DNA of 64,000 nucleotides, taken from the NCBI RefSeq assembly GCF_028858515.1, contig NZ_JAPJZJ010000003.1, positions 433,001-497,000 of the forward strand, given 5' to 3'. How positions within the stretch are numbered: the stretch's first letter is position 1; the number at the start of each line of letters is the position of its first letter. Position numbers and translations under genes: made by a program. Shown here in pieces: positions 52,859 through 61,245 of the stretch. The notes beneath the pieces were generated by a model. That model was not told the origin of the DNA, did no database searches, and saw only the letters and a program-made list of their open reading frames with translations. The DNA is from Aurantiacibacter sp. D1-12 (GTDB taxonomy: Bacteria; Pseudomonadota; Alphaproteobacteria; Sphingomonadales; Sphingomonadaceae).

Positions 52859-55042
52859 ATGAACATCGGAGACGACAACCCGCGCATTCAGCGACAAGCG
52901 AGCCGGGTCTCCAACAAAGATTCAATCGTGCCCGGAAGGCGCAACACGCGCGCGCCGGAACTCGAGACATTCGCGAGCTTGCGACACTCCCGGAGGGGTG
53001 ACGTAGGCGGCGCTCAAGAACTTATGCGGAGCCTCGGGATTGCCGAGGAAGGCGTAGAGGACTTGGGCAATGCTCAGTTCAATCAATATGTAGAGGACGA
53101 GCAAGGCAACATCGCGCAAGGCGCACTCGACGTACAATCGGACTCCGTTGACGACGAGATGATGGAGCGCAGCTTGGGCTACCGCAATGCGGTTACCAAG
53201 GGACGCACTGTCACGGGCTTCACTGAAGCTGCCCGCGAGTTCTCCGACGAACTCGAGACGGTTCTTGAAGCGCAGGACAGCCCGCTCCTCGAAGTGAGGC
53301 GCTCCGAAGCGCTCGGCATGACAGAGAGGTTCTTCGAGAACTTCGCGGTCAACCCGGAAACCGGGGAGCTGCGAGAATATCTCCAGTCGCCCGGAGCCAT
53401 GCGGTACCTGGCAGAGACCATACAGACCGTCCGGCCTCAGTTTGAAGCCAACGCAATCCAGCGAATTGAGGAACGCTTCAACAGGGAAGCCCTCTCTCAC
53501 TTCAGCCAAAACGTTGTGAACCAAGTCGAGGAGACTGGCGTATTTGACGTAGAGGCCGCTCTATCGCTCTTGCCCGATACTGTGACGGACGAAGAGGCCT
53601 CCGAGACTCTCCTCACTTCCGTCTTCAACGCATACAACGTGCTCAGGTCCGCAGGACGACGCGAGGAAGCGGTTGCGTTGCTGGCGTCCGTCCGTGGCCA
53701 CTTCGACACGCCCGTGGACGCTGGAGAGGCCACAGCACGGCCCTCAGGCCTTCCCTCAACGGGCGGTAATCGCGAAGTGCTCCGAATGCCTGTACAGGGC
53801 CGGATCACATCAGAGTTCGGCGAAGGCCGCGGGAACGGCACACACAACGGCGTAGACATTGCTGTCCCCGTCGGTACCCCGGTGCCTGCCGCAATGGGCG
53901 GCGAGGTGCTCCGAGTGTGGACGGCGGATCGCGGAGGTCTCTCCATGCGGGTCCGCTACGACGACGGAACGGTCGTGGGCTTCGCGCACTTGTCCGAAAC
54001 GAACTTCGAAGCAGGCGCTCGGGTCAGCCCGGGAGACACTCTGGTTCTGACAGGGAATAGCGGACAGAGCACCGGGCCGCACCTCCACTACACGGTAACT
54101 CGGGACGGGCAGAAAATGAATCCGCTGGAGGCGGAGTTTGGTCCTGTCTCCGTTGACGCAAGCGCGGTTGAAGGTGGCGCACCCCCGGCGCGTCTTCGGG
54201 ACCCGAATGAGGACCCTATTACCGCCCTTGAGAACTCCGGCGAGATCGTCCCGATCCCCGGCCTCGACCAAGTACACTTCTCTGCCGATCAAGTGGCACG
54301 ATTGAACCAGTTCTATCGGGAAGCCACCGCGTCGATGCGCCGAGAATGGAATGCCGCCAATGAGGACAGGTACGCCGAGAGCGCAACCAATCTGGCCCTT
54401 GGTATGTTCGGGACTGGGGACCGCATAACGACCCGCGAGGACATCCTACGCGCTTTCGAGAATGGCGAGGTAGACGGCGAAGCTGTCATGACGCTCATTC
54501 GCCTCCATGAGGGGCGGGAAGATCGCATTGAGAGCCGACGGGAGCGTGCCGAGAGTCGTGCAGAACGCGAAGAGCGACGGCGACAGGCGAACCGAGTAAA
54601 CGCAGGATCGGAAGTCCTGATCGGTCGGATGATCCGGGGAGAACTGTCTCCAGCGCAGGCCCGTCAGGCCGCCTTAGGTCTTGCAACACGGCTAGACGAT
54701 ACAGAGGTGGCATCTGCCCTAATCGCGTCTGTGAACTCCGCAGCCGGAAGCTACGAAAGCGCGCTCCAGAACAGCGCGCCTGTGCGGGACGCAATGGCAG
54801 AGTACGCAGAGCTGGCAGAGGACCCATCAGGATACCTTGCGGGCCTCAATCTACCCCGTCATCGCATGGCTGTGGCAGAGGAAGCCTTTATCGACATACT
54901 GGATCGAGCACAGGGGCGTCTCATGCGCCGCCTGATGGACGGAGAGGACCCTCAGGAAGCCCGCGAAGCCGTTGAAGGCTGGGTGGCCCAGCAAGAGCGC
55001 CTGATGGTGCAGGAACTCACTCCGAGTTCCCCGCAATATTAG
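52859..55042 (+). CDS. 727-residue protein with internal M23 metallopeptidase domain, virion-protein-like
   Basis: No signal peptide. Residues 1-300 are helical and unassigned. An M23 (LytM-type) peptidase domain spans about 305-430 with the zinc and catalytic set H329-x3-D333 (HNGVD), H377 and H408-x-H410 (HLH), all intact. Residues 450-727 are helical, with an Arg/Glu coiled coil near 553-575. M23 enzymes cut peptide bridges of peptidoglycan. A large cytosolic protein with the domain in the middle fits a virion-associated cell-wall hydrolase that acts on infection, not a lysis enzyme. AAAGG lies 6 bp before the ATG. Confidence 0.8.
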   Translation: MNIGDDNPRIQRQASRVSNKDSIVPGRRNTRAPELETFASLRHSRRGDVGGAQELMRSLGIAEEGVEDLGNAQFNQYVEDEQGNIAQGALDVQSDSVDDEMMERSLGYRNAVTKGRTVTGFTEAAREFSDELETVLEAQDSPLLEVRRSEALGMTERFFENFAVNPETGELREYLQSPGAMRYLAETIQTVRPQFEANAIQRIEERFNREALSHFSQNVVNQVEETGVFDVEAALSLLPDTVTDEEASETLLTSVFNAYNVLRSAGRREEAVALLASVRGHFDTPVDAGEATARPSGLPSTGGNREVLRMPVQGRITSEFGEGRGNGTHNGVDIAVPVGTPVPAAMGGEVLRVWTADRGGLSMRVRYDDGTVVGFAHLSETNFEAGARVSPGDTLVLTGNSGQSTGPHLHYTVTRDGQKMNPLEAEFGPVSVDASAVEGGAPPARLRDPNEDPITALENSGEIVPIPGLDQVHFSADQVARLNQFYREATASMRREWNAANEDRYAESATNLALGMFGTGDRITTREDILRAFENGEVDGEAVMTLIRLHEGREDRIESRRERAESRAEREERRRQANRVNAGSEVLIGRMIRGELSPAQARQAALGLATRLDDTEVASALIASVNSAAGSYESALQNSAPVRDAMAEYAELAEDPSGYLAGLNLPRHRMAVAEEAFIDILDRAQGRLMRRLMDGEDPQEAREAVEGWVAQQERLMVQELTPSSPQY

Positions 55043-55139
55043 GGAGGGCTAGGTCGGCTCCCGTGCGCAACATGATTGCGGCGGGGGCGGCCTATCAGCA
55101 TCGCATGTGTCTTTATGGGGCATGGCTATTGGAGACATA

Positions 55140-55226
55140 CTTATCGGACACTCTTTCTGTCCATTTAGGGTTGACTTAGAGCTTATCGGACATTATCCAC
55201 CGGGACTCTAGACCCTAAATGGACAG
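55140..55226. promoter_or_regulatory. res-like recombination site before the serine recombinase
   Basis: CTTATCGGACA occurs as direct repeats at 55140-55150 and 55182-55192. A perfect 15-bp inverted repeat (CTGTCCATTTAGGGT at 55157-55171, ACCCTAAATGGACAG at 55212-55226) is interleaved. The units share a GGACA half-site; the first pair (55140-55168) makes a 29-bp inverted dimer site, the size of a resolvase site I. It ends 8 bp before the recombinase ATG, so it may also be its operator. Confidence 0.65.
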
Positions 55227-55234
55227 GAGGCACC

Positions 55235-55783
55235 ATGGCTCAGACCATCGGCTACGCCCGTGTGAGTACGAAAGACCAAGACTGTAGCATTCAAGAGGAA
55301 GCACTCCGTGCCGCAGGGGCGGCGGTTGTCCGCTCCGAGAAGAAGAGCGGAGCCACAACAAAGGGGCGGGCAGAACTCAAGACCATCCTCGATTTTATGC
55401 GGTCCGGAGACACGCTTCTAGTGACCCGTATTGACCGTCTAGCGAGGTCCGTTAGAGACCTTGAGAAGATCGTGGAGGCCCTCGAAAAGAAGGGCGCACA
55501 CCTACGCGCAACAGAACAGTCAATTGATACCTCGTCCCCGGCGGGACGGGCGTTCGTGCAAATGCTGGCAGTGTTCGCCCAGTTTGAATATGACGTACGC
55601 AAGGAGCGCCAAATGGAGGGCATCGAGAAGGCCAAAAGGAAGGGTGTATATAAAGGCCGCAAGCCAACCGTTCCTGTCGAGAAGGTACGGGAGATGAAAG
55701 CAGACGGCGTCGGTGCAAGTGCCATCGCCCGGGAGCTGAAGATCGCGCGCAGCAGCGTCTACAAGGCACTGGAGGGGGCCTGA
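55235..55783 (+). CDS. Serine recombinase (resolvase/invertase family)
   Basis: 182 residues. The catalytic domain has Ser11 in GYARVSTKDQ and the RIDRLARSVRDL segment; the C-terminal helix-turn-helix is VGASAIARELKIARSSVYKALEG. Length and layout are those of Tn3-type resolvases and DNA invertases. A strong AGGAGG lies before the ATG. With the res-like site upstream it may resolve element multimers or invert a segment; no clear second site was found. Confidence 0.92.
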   Translation: MAQTIGYARVSTKDQDCSIQEEALRAAGAAVVRSEKKSGATTKGRAELKTILDFMRSGDTLLVTRIDRLARSVRDLEKIVEALEKKGAHLRATEQSIDTSSPAGRAFVQMLAVFAQFEYDVRKERQMEGIEKAKRKGVYKGRKPTVPVEKVREMKADGVGASAIARELKIARSSVYKALEGA

Positions 55784-55878
55784 GGATTTCTGTCGGTTTG
55801 CTTCCGGGCCTCTGATGCCCTGCTTTGTTTTTCTTATGACGGGCCGCTTCGGATTTCTGCACCAAAACCAACGGGTTT

Positions 55879-55898
55879 CAATTAGGACGGACCCTCGG
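55879..55898 (+). repeat. Element spacer motif, copy 3
   Basis: Identical over 20 bp to copy 1. It lies 95 bp after the serine recombinase stop, in the 249-bp spacer before the convergent SRAP gene. A further inverted repeat (GGGTA/TACCC, 55929-55947) follows. Confidence 0.85.
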
Positions 55899-56032
55899 AG
55901 GGCAGAGAGGATAAGGTATCTCTATAAGGGTACCTGTAGGCTACCCTCAGGGGCTCTTTCGGTGCTCTTCCAGATGGCCGGGAGTTGTGCACGGGTATCT
56001 CTCACCTCTGCCTCTTTACGGCCTCCGCCCCC

Positions 56033-56617
56033 CTAATCCTCCTTTACAGCCATCAATTGGGAAGGAAACGGCACTGCAAGGTTCTGTGGATCATCACCTG
56101 CCAGCCACGCATCGTAGCATTCCTCAGGAAGGATCACTGGCATCGCTTTGGGATGCCGTGGAGCCACGAGGGCATTTGGTTCACATGTGAGGAAGGCGAA
56201 TACTCGCCCAATATCGCTCTCTCTCCATATCCCTGCGAACGCTGCAACTGGACGGGATGGAATAGAAAACCAGTACTCCTCGCGGCCTTGCTTCGGCTCA
56301 GCAAACTCGGTGAACGGCACCAAACACCTTTGTGGAGGGTTTGCCAGCGTTGAGCGCCAAAACGGGCTGGTCAGGTTCCGCACGTTTGTGATGTACTTGG
56401 TAGTGGTGGTGCCGGGGCGTTTGCCCTTCAAAGTGAGCGGAACGCCCCATGTAGCTGTGTCGACTACTCTGCCGTGCTTCTCCTGCCTCACGACATACCC
56501 CAGACGGCGCGGCCACAAATCTTCGGCGGGCTTTTTGTCGAAGTCTGCGAAGGATGCACGTTCTATCGCAGCCCACTCGCGCATCTGTTTTTCGAGGTTT
56601 CTGTAGTGGTTGCACAT
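56033..56617 (-). CDS. SRAP-domain protein (HMCES/YedK type)
   Basis: 194 residues. The catalytic Cys2 directly follows the initiator Met, and N78 (ITNVRNL), E104 (VPFTEFAEP) and H155 (RHPKAMPV) match the YedK set Cys2, Asn75, Glu105, His160. SRAP proteins form a thiazolidine crosslink with abasic sites in single-stranded DNA and so shield them from cleavage. The gene is divergent from a Y-family polymerase and shares a LexA box with it, so it should be induced by DNA damage. Confidence 0.93.
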   Translation of the reverse strand: MCNHYRNLEKQMREWAAIERASFADFDKKPAEDLWPRRLGYVVRQEKHGRVVDTATWGVPLTLKGKRPGTTTTKYITNVRNLTSPFWRSTLANPPQRCLVPFTEFAEPKQGREEYWFSIPSRPVAAFAGIWRESDIGRVFAFLTCEPNALVAPRHPKAMPVILPEECYDAWLAGDDPQNLAVPFPSQLMAVKED

Positions 56618-56672
56618 GAGCGGTGTTCATCCCGTCATCCAGCTCAAAAAGTCAAGTGCCTAACCGCCGTAT

Positions 56673-56687
56673 GTTCGCTATATGTTC
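56673..56687. promoter_or_regulatory. LexA box (SOS operator)
   Basis: GTTCGCTATATGTTC matches the alphaproteobacterial LexA consensus GTTC-N7-GTTC exactly. It lies in the 93-bp space between SRAP (56 bp from its start) and the polymerase (24 bp from its start), so LexA bound here can repress both. Confidence 0.88.
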
Positions 56688-56710
56688 TAATCCCCGATTC
56701 GGAACATGCG

Positions 56711-57958
56711 ATGCGTAAGCCAACACATATAGAACGCCTCTATCTCGACTTCGATGGCTTCTTTGCGTCCGTTGCCCAGCAGGTGCGTCCCGAGCTGCGT
56801 GGGCGTCCCGTGGGCATCGTTCCGTTCTCTGGGGGGAAGGCGTCGTGTGTAATTGCCTGCTCTAAGGAAGCGAAGGCGCTGGGTCTATCCAACGTGATGC
56901 CAGTGGGCGAGGCTAAGCGGGCGTGCCCTGATCTTGTGCTGGTGCCTCAGCAGCCGCACCTCTATCGCAGAGCACACAATGCCCTAATTGCAGAGATCGA
57001 GAGCATTGTCCCTATCGACGCGATCAAGAGCATCGACGAGCTGACATGCAAGGTCGACCCGGAACAGCGGCAAAGGCCTGAAGACCTTGCGCGGTCCATC
57101 AAGCGAACCATCGGGGAGAACATCGGACGCCATATCACGTGCTCGATTGGCTTTGCCGCCAATAGGCAACTCGCCAAGATGGCTTGTAAGATGGACAAGC
57201 CTGACGGTGTGACGATCTGGCACCCTGAAGACATGCCGGGGCCGTTACTGACTGTTCCGCTCAAGGATATTCCCGGCGTTGGCACCAACATGGCCAAACG
57301 TCTCGCGCGAAGCCGCATCTTCACTACAAAAGACTTATACGAGACAGCCCCCAAACAGATGCGGAAAATCTGGCGCAATGTCACAGGTGAGCGGCTCTGG
57401 TACGCGCTGCATGGCTACGATGTACAGGCCCCCGAGAGCCGCAGGGGGATGTTCGGTCACGGGCGCGTGTTGCCACCCGAGTGCCGCTCGATTGAAGGTG
57501 CAAGGGATATATGCCGCGTCCTGCTAACCAAGGCAGCACGTAGGTTAAGACGCGAAGGCTATTACTGCTCGGGCGTCTGGCTCTGGTTGGATCATGGTGA
57601 AGGCGGCTGGAGCGGCAAGCGTACCCTTCCTACAGTTCATGACGATCAGGCTTTGTTATCGGAGTTTCAGGTACTTTGGGAGCAGGCTGCTGCACAGCTA
57701 TCACGCCGAACCAAGATATACCGCATTGGCGTAACGCTGTTTGACCTCTCCCCTTCAAACAGCCGTCAGCTTGATTTTCTATTAGCTGATGACAGCGAGC
57801 GTCAACGGTGGGAGGCGATCAACAGTGCCATCGATCTGCTAAATTACAAATGGGGCAAGACGGTTGCCAGCGTCGGGTTCTGGCCGCGCGAGTATATAGA
57901 GAACATCGGCGGTAAGATCAGCTACACCCGCATTCCGAGCGCTGAGGACTTTTGGTGA
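56711..57958 (+). CDS. Y-family translesion DNA polymerase (DinB/UmuC type)
   Basis: 415 residues from ATG 56711; longer frames run back into SRAP and are rejected. The palm has D13 and D15 in YLDFDGFFASV with Phe steric-gate residues 17/18, and SIDE at 107-110 gives catalytic D109/E110 (followed by LTCKV where DinB has AYLD). Helix-hairpin-helix DIPGVGTNMAKRL lies at 187-199. A candidate beta-clamp motif, QLDFL, is at 353-357. It should copy damaged DNA. It is SOS-controlled by the LexA box and coupled to a zinc-ribbon gene. It may belong to a group separate from chromosomal DinB. Confidence 0.92.
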   Translation: MRKPTHIERLYLDFDGFFASVAQQVRPELRGRPVGIVPFSGGKASCVIACSKEAKALGLSNVMPVGEAKRACPDLVLVPQQPHLYRRAHNALIAEIESIVPIDAIKSIDELTCKVDPEQRQRPEDLARSIKRTIGENIGRHITCSIGFAANRQLAKMACKMDKPDGVTIWHPEDMPGPLLTVPLKDIPGVGTNMAKRLARSRIFTTKDLYETAPKQMRKIWRNVTGERLWYALHGYDVQAPESRRGMFGHGRVLPPECRSIEGARDICRVLLTKAARRLRREGYYCSGVWLWLDHGEGGWSGKRTLPTVHDDQALLSEFQVLWEQAAAQLSRRTKIYRIGVTLFDLSPSNSRQLDFLLADDSERQRWEAINSAIDLLNYKWGKTVASVGFWPREYIENIGGKISYTRIPSAEDFW

Positions 57959-58212
57959 TGGGAAGCTGGAAGACGAAACTGCGAGCGAACGATCTGCCCG
58001 AGAACTGCAAACTGGAAGCCTCTTGCCGGAAGTGTGGCCATGTACGCTACCTTTCGCAGAGCTATTTAGTTGCGGAGAGAGGGGCAGGGCACCTTTATAT
58101 TGATCAGATAGAGAACCGCTCCCGTTGCCAAGTGCTGGGTTGTGGCGGCGGCATGAGACTGGCCATGATGCACGGTGGTCAGACTAGCGGATTTGTTGGC
58201 GGAATGGCGTAG
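57958..58212 (+). CDS. Small zinc-ribbon protein coupled to the polymerase
   Basis: 84 residues; the ATG overlaps the polymerase stop (TGATG). CRKCGHVRYLS and a later RCQVLGCGGGMRL give C-x2-C and C-x4-C, a likely zinc ribbon. Basic and soluble, so possibly a DNA or polymerase binder. Coupling predicts production in step with the polymerase. No family is recognised. Confidence 0.75.
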   Translation: MGSWKTKLRANDLPENCKLEASCRKCGHVRYLSQSYLVAERGAGHLYIDQIENRSRCQVLGCGGGMRLAMMHGGQTSGFVGGMA

Positions 58213-58290
58213 TGCGAGCCGAACGACGCTTAGGCCCCAGAGGTGAGCACGGAGGACGGCAGCGAGCCATGCCGCTCTGGCCCCCATGTC

Positions 58291-58313
58291 TGGCCCACAA
58301 AGTTGGCACACAG
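58291..58313 (+). repeat. Candidate integrase arm-type site, right
   Basis: The partner of 46080-46102 (22 of 23 bases). It lies 50 bp inside the right att copy, in the 150-bp non-coding end of the element. A short TAAATCAGC is also shared between the two ends. Confidence 0.7.
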
Positions 58314-58362
58314 GCTCGTTAAATCAGCACTAAATAGCTGAATAGAAATGAATTTAATACTC

Positions 58363-58437
<75 letters not shown>

Positions 58438-58461
58438 GCAGAGTTGCGCCCATATAGCCGT

Positions 58462-58493
58462 GTGGCCGCGCGGTGCAAGGCCGCGCGGCGCAC
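58462..58493 (-). other. GC-rich hairpin between the glutathione transferase gene and tRNA-Gln
   Basis: GCCGCGCGG and CCGCGCGGC (58465-58473, 58481-58489) with an outer GTG/CAC. No T run follows on either strand, so it is not a classical terminator; it may help set tRNA 5' processing or slow read-through. Confidence 0.4.
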
Positions 58494-58508
58494 AAATTGT
58501 GATTGGTA

Positions 58509-59351
58509 TCAGCCGAGTTTGTCGAAGTCGGCGGCAGAGTGGCGTTCGGGCAGCTGGTCTGCCTCATCACCCCAGGTGCGATTGACTTTGCGGCCGCGCT
58601 TTACAGCCGGCCTCGCGGCAATCTCGTTCGCCCAGCGTACGACGTTTTCGTAGCCATCGATTTCGAGGAAAGTCCGCGCATCGTTGTAGATTGTGCCTTC
58701 GACGAAGGGGATCATCCACGGCGCGGCGGCGATATCGGCTACGGTGTAGTCATCACCGCCAAGGAAGCGCGTTTCGCCGAGGCGCTGGTTGGCGACATCG
58801 AACAGGCGCTTGGTTTCCATTGCGTAGCGATCGATCGGGTACTGGTACTTCTCCGGAGCATAGGCATAGAAGTGCCCGAACCCGCCGCCGATGAAGGGCG
58901 CGCTGCCGATCTGCCAGAACAGCCAGCTGAGCACTTCGGCGCGGGTGTGATCGGTGGGCAGGAACTTGCCGAACTTTTCGGCTAGATGGACAAGGATTGC
59001 GCCGCTTTCGAATATACGCACCGGCGTGTCACCGCTCTTGTCGAGTAAGGCCGGGATCTTGCCGTTGGGGTTGATCGCGGTGAAACCGCTGCCGAACTGG
59101 TCTCCATCGCCGATGTTGATCAGCCAGGCATCGTATTCCGCATCGTGTCCGGCCTCGAGCAGTTCCTCGAACATGACAGTCGCTTTCACCCCGTTAGGCG
59201 TGGCGAGCGAATAGAGCTGGAAGGGATGCTTGCCCTCTGGCAATTCCTTCTCGTGCCGCGCACCCGCTGTGGGGCGGTTGATACTGGCAAACTGGCCGCC
59301 GGACTCGGTAGGCTTCCAGACTTTAGGCGGCGTGTATGTTGGATCGGACAT
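58509..59351 (-). CDS. yghU: Glutathione transferase-like protein, YghU type
   Basis: 280 residues from ATG 59351, which has AGGAG 8 bp upstream. An N-terminal extension (1-50) precedes the thioredoxin-like domain (FQLYSLATPNGVKATVMFEELLEAG ... NPNGKIPALLD) and the helical domain (VLSWLFWQIGSAPFIGGGFGHFYAYAPEK). YghU-type proteins reduce organic peroxides or disulfides with two glutathiones. Name by family resemblance. Confidence 0.88.
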   Translation of the reverse strand: MSDPTYTPPKVWKPTESGGQFASINRPTAGARHEKELPEGKHPFQLYSLATPNGVKATVMFEELLEAGHDAEYDAWLINIGDGDQFGSGFTAINPNGKIPALLDKSGDTPVRIFESGAILVHLAEKFGKFLPTDHTRAEVLSWLFWQIGSAPFIGGGFGHFYAYAPEKYQYPIDRYAMETKRLFDVANQRLGETRFLGGDDYTVADIAAAPWMIPFVEGTIYNDARTFLEIDGYENVVRWANEIAARPAVKRGRKVNRTWGDEADQLPERHSAADFDKLG

Positions 59352-59516
59352 TCGGGGTTCTCCTGTGGGGGATCGTGTGCCAGCCGAGATAGGCGCGGGC
59401 AAGCACGCGGCAACAAAGCTTTGCTTGACCCCGACTGCAGCAAGGCTTGCCAAGTGCCGCGTGGCAGCCGTAACAAGCGCCTCAATCGTTTCGCCTGAAA
59501 CAAAGAAGGAATTCCC

Positions 59517-61178
59517 ATGCGCCGCGCTCTTATTGCTCTCAGCCTTGCCACTGCACCTGTAGCTCTGCTGGCCGCTTGCTCCGCCGATACCGAACAGGCT
59601 TCAGTCGACGGCGAATACGATATGGCCGCTAGCCGCGCGAGCATCGCCGATATCGAAATGGCGCCCGACACCGCTTACCTCACGGACGAGGAGCGGCAGG
59701 TGGTCAACCTGCTGATCGAAGCCAGCGGCTACATGGACGAGATCTACCTGCGCCAGCGTGGTGGAGACCTGCCCACCGTGCGCGAAGAGATCGCAGCATC
59801 GGGCGATGCTGAGATGCTCGATATGTTCGATCGCAACTTCGGCACATGGGATGCGGTCGCGGACAACCATCCGTTCTATGGCGAAGCGGAATGGCCCGAG
59901 GGTGCGGGCTTTTACCCTGCAGACCTGACGCGCGAGGAATTCGACGCCTACCTTGAAGCCAACCCTGACCAGCGCGATGACCTGATGAGCCCCTACACGG
60001 TGGTAAAGCGGGATGGCGATGGTTTCATCGCGGTTCCCTACAGCGAGGAATATGCCGAATTCCTCCAGCCCGCGGCAGAGCTGCTGCGCGAAGCGGCGGA
60101 AATCACCACCAATCCCAGCCTAAAGCGCTTCCTGACGCTGCGCGCGGACAGCTTCCTCTCTGATGACTATTACGAAAGCGAAATGGCGTGGATGGACCTG
60201 GCGGACACACCCATCGAAATCGCCATCGGCCCGTACGAAGTTTACACCGACCGGCTCTACGGCACCAAGACCGCGTTCGAGAGCTTCGTGACGCTCAAGA
60301 ACCCTGAAGAAAGCGCCGCGCTCGACCGCTACGTGGGCTACCTGCGCGATATGGAGGGCAACCTTCCCATCGCCGAGGAGCACCACAATTTCGCGCGCGG
60401 TTTCGAAAGCCCCATCGCGGTGGCGGACCAGATCCACGGCGGCGGCGACAACGTACCCGGCGTGCAGACCATCGCCTTCAACCTGCCCAATGACGAGCGC
60501 GTGCGCGAAGCCAAGGGTGCAAAGAAGGTGATACTAGCCAACGTGCTTGGCGCGAAGTTCGACATGATCCTTGATCCGATTGCAGACGTGGTGCTTGCCC
60601 CCGATCAGGCCGCACTGGTGAGCCGCCGCTACATGCAGATGTTCACGCTGTTCCACGAACTCAGTCACTCGCTCGGCCCGGGCACGATCACCATCGATGG
60701 CCGCGAGACCACGGTGAACGAGGAACTGCGCGAGCAGTATTCGGCGCTGGAAGAAAGCAAGGCCGATGTCATGGGCATCTACAACATCCTCTACCTGATG
60801 GAGCGTGGCGAGATCCCAGCGGAGGAAAAGAGCGAGGCACTGCAGACCTACTTCGCAGGCCTGTTCCGCTCGGTCCGCTTCGGTATCGAAGAAGCGCACG
60901 GCAAGGGCGCGGCGGCGCAATACGGCTTCCTGCTCGAATACGGCGCCTTCGCGTGGGACGAGGATGCCGACCATTTTGTGGTCGACGAAGCACGGCTCGA
61001 AGCGGGAATCACCGAACTGCTGCGCACCGAACTGATGCTGCAGGCGACCGGCGATTACGAAGGCACGATCGCCTTCTTCGAACGCTACGCGCACCTCGAC
61101 GAACACGCCGAAGCCGCGATTGCGGGGATGGACGGCATTCCGGTGGATATCCGGCCGCTTTATCCTGACGAGGTCTGA
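59517..61178 (+). CDS. M49-like (dipeptidyl-peptidase III type) zinc peptidase lipoprotein
   Basis: 553 residues. Lipobox LAAC (Cys near 21). The zinc motif is the five-residue H380-E-L-S-H384, not the six-residue HExxGH of most M49 enzymes, and the second motif EESKAD (412-417, third ligand probably E413) replaces EECRAE. A short HExxH form has been described for a bacterial dipeptidyl-peptidase III. It would trim peptides outside the inner membrane, and 553 residues is shorter than animal enzymes. Confidence 0.82.
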   Translation: MRRALIALSLATAPVALLAACSADTEQASVDGEYDMAASRASIADIEMAPDTAYLTDEERQVVNLLIEASGYMDEIYLRQRGGDLPTVREEIAASGDAEMLDMFDRNFGTWDAVADNHPFYGEAEWPEGAGFYPADLTREEFDAYLEANPDQRDDLMSPYTVVKRDGDGFIAVPYSEEYAEFLQPAAELLREAAEITTNPSLKRFLTLRADSFLSDDYYESEMAWMDLADTPIEIAIGPYEVYTDRLYGTKTAFESFVTLKNPEESAALDRYVGYLRDMEGNLPIAEEHHNFARGFESPIAVADQIHGGGDNVPGVQTIAFNLPNDERVREAKGAKKVILANVLGAKFDMILDPIADVVLAPDQAALVSRRYMQMFTLFHELSHSLGPGTITIDGRETTVNEELREQYSALEESKADVMGIYNILYLMERGEIPAEEKSEALQTYFAGLFRSVRFGIEEAHGKGAAAQYGFLLEYGAFAWDEDADHFVVDEARLEAGITELLRTELMLQATGDYEGTIAFFERYAHLDEHAEAAIAGMDGIPVDIRPLYPDEV

Positions 61179-61197
61179 CGCCATCTGAACTGTGATA

Positions 61198-61224
61198 CGC
61201 CGCGCGGACTGGAACCGCGCGGCG
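61198..61224. other. GC-rich hairpin before trhO
   Basis: Perfect 10-bp arms CGCCGCGCGG and CCGCGCGGCG with a 7-base loop, 20 bp after the peptidase stop and 22 bp before the trhO start. No T tail. It could be an attenuator or mRNA-end stabiliser. The same CCGCGCGG core appears in the hairpin near 58470. Confidence 0.4.
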
Positions 61225-61245
61225 CCTGTCGCTAAGGCGCCTCGC

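Noticed and set aside
56474-56710. Upstream extension of the polymerase reading frame
   Set aside because: It would read through the LexA box and into the SRAP gene. ATG 56711 lies directly before the conserved polymerase start.
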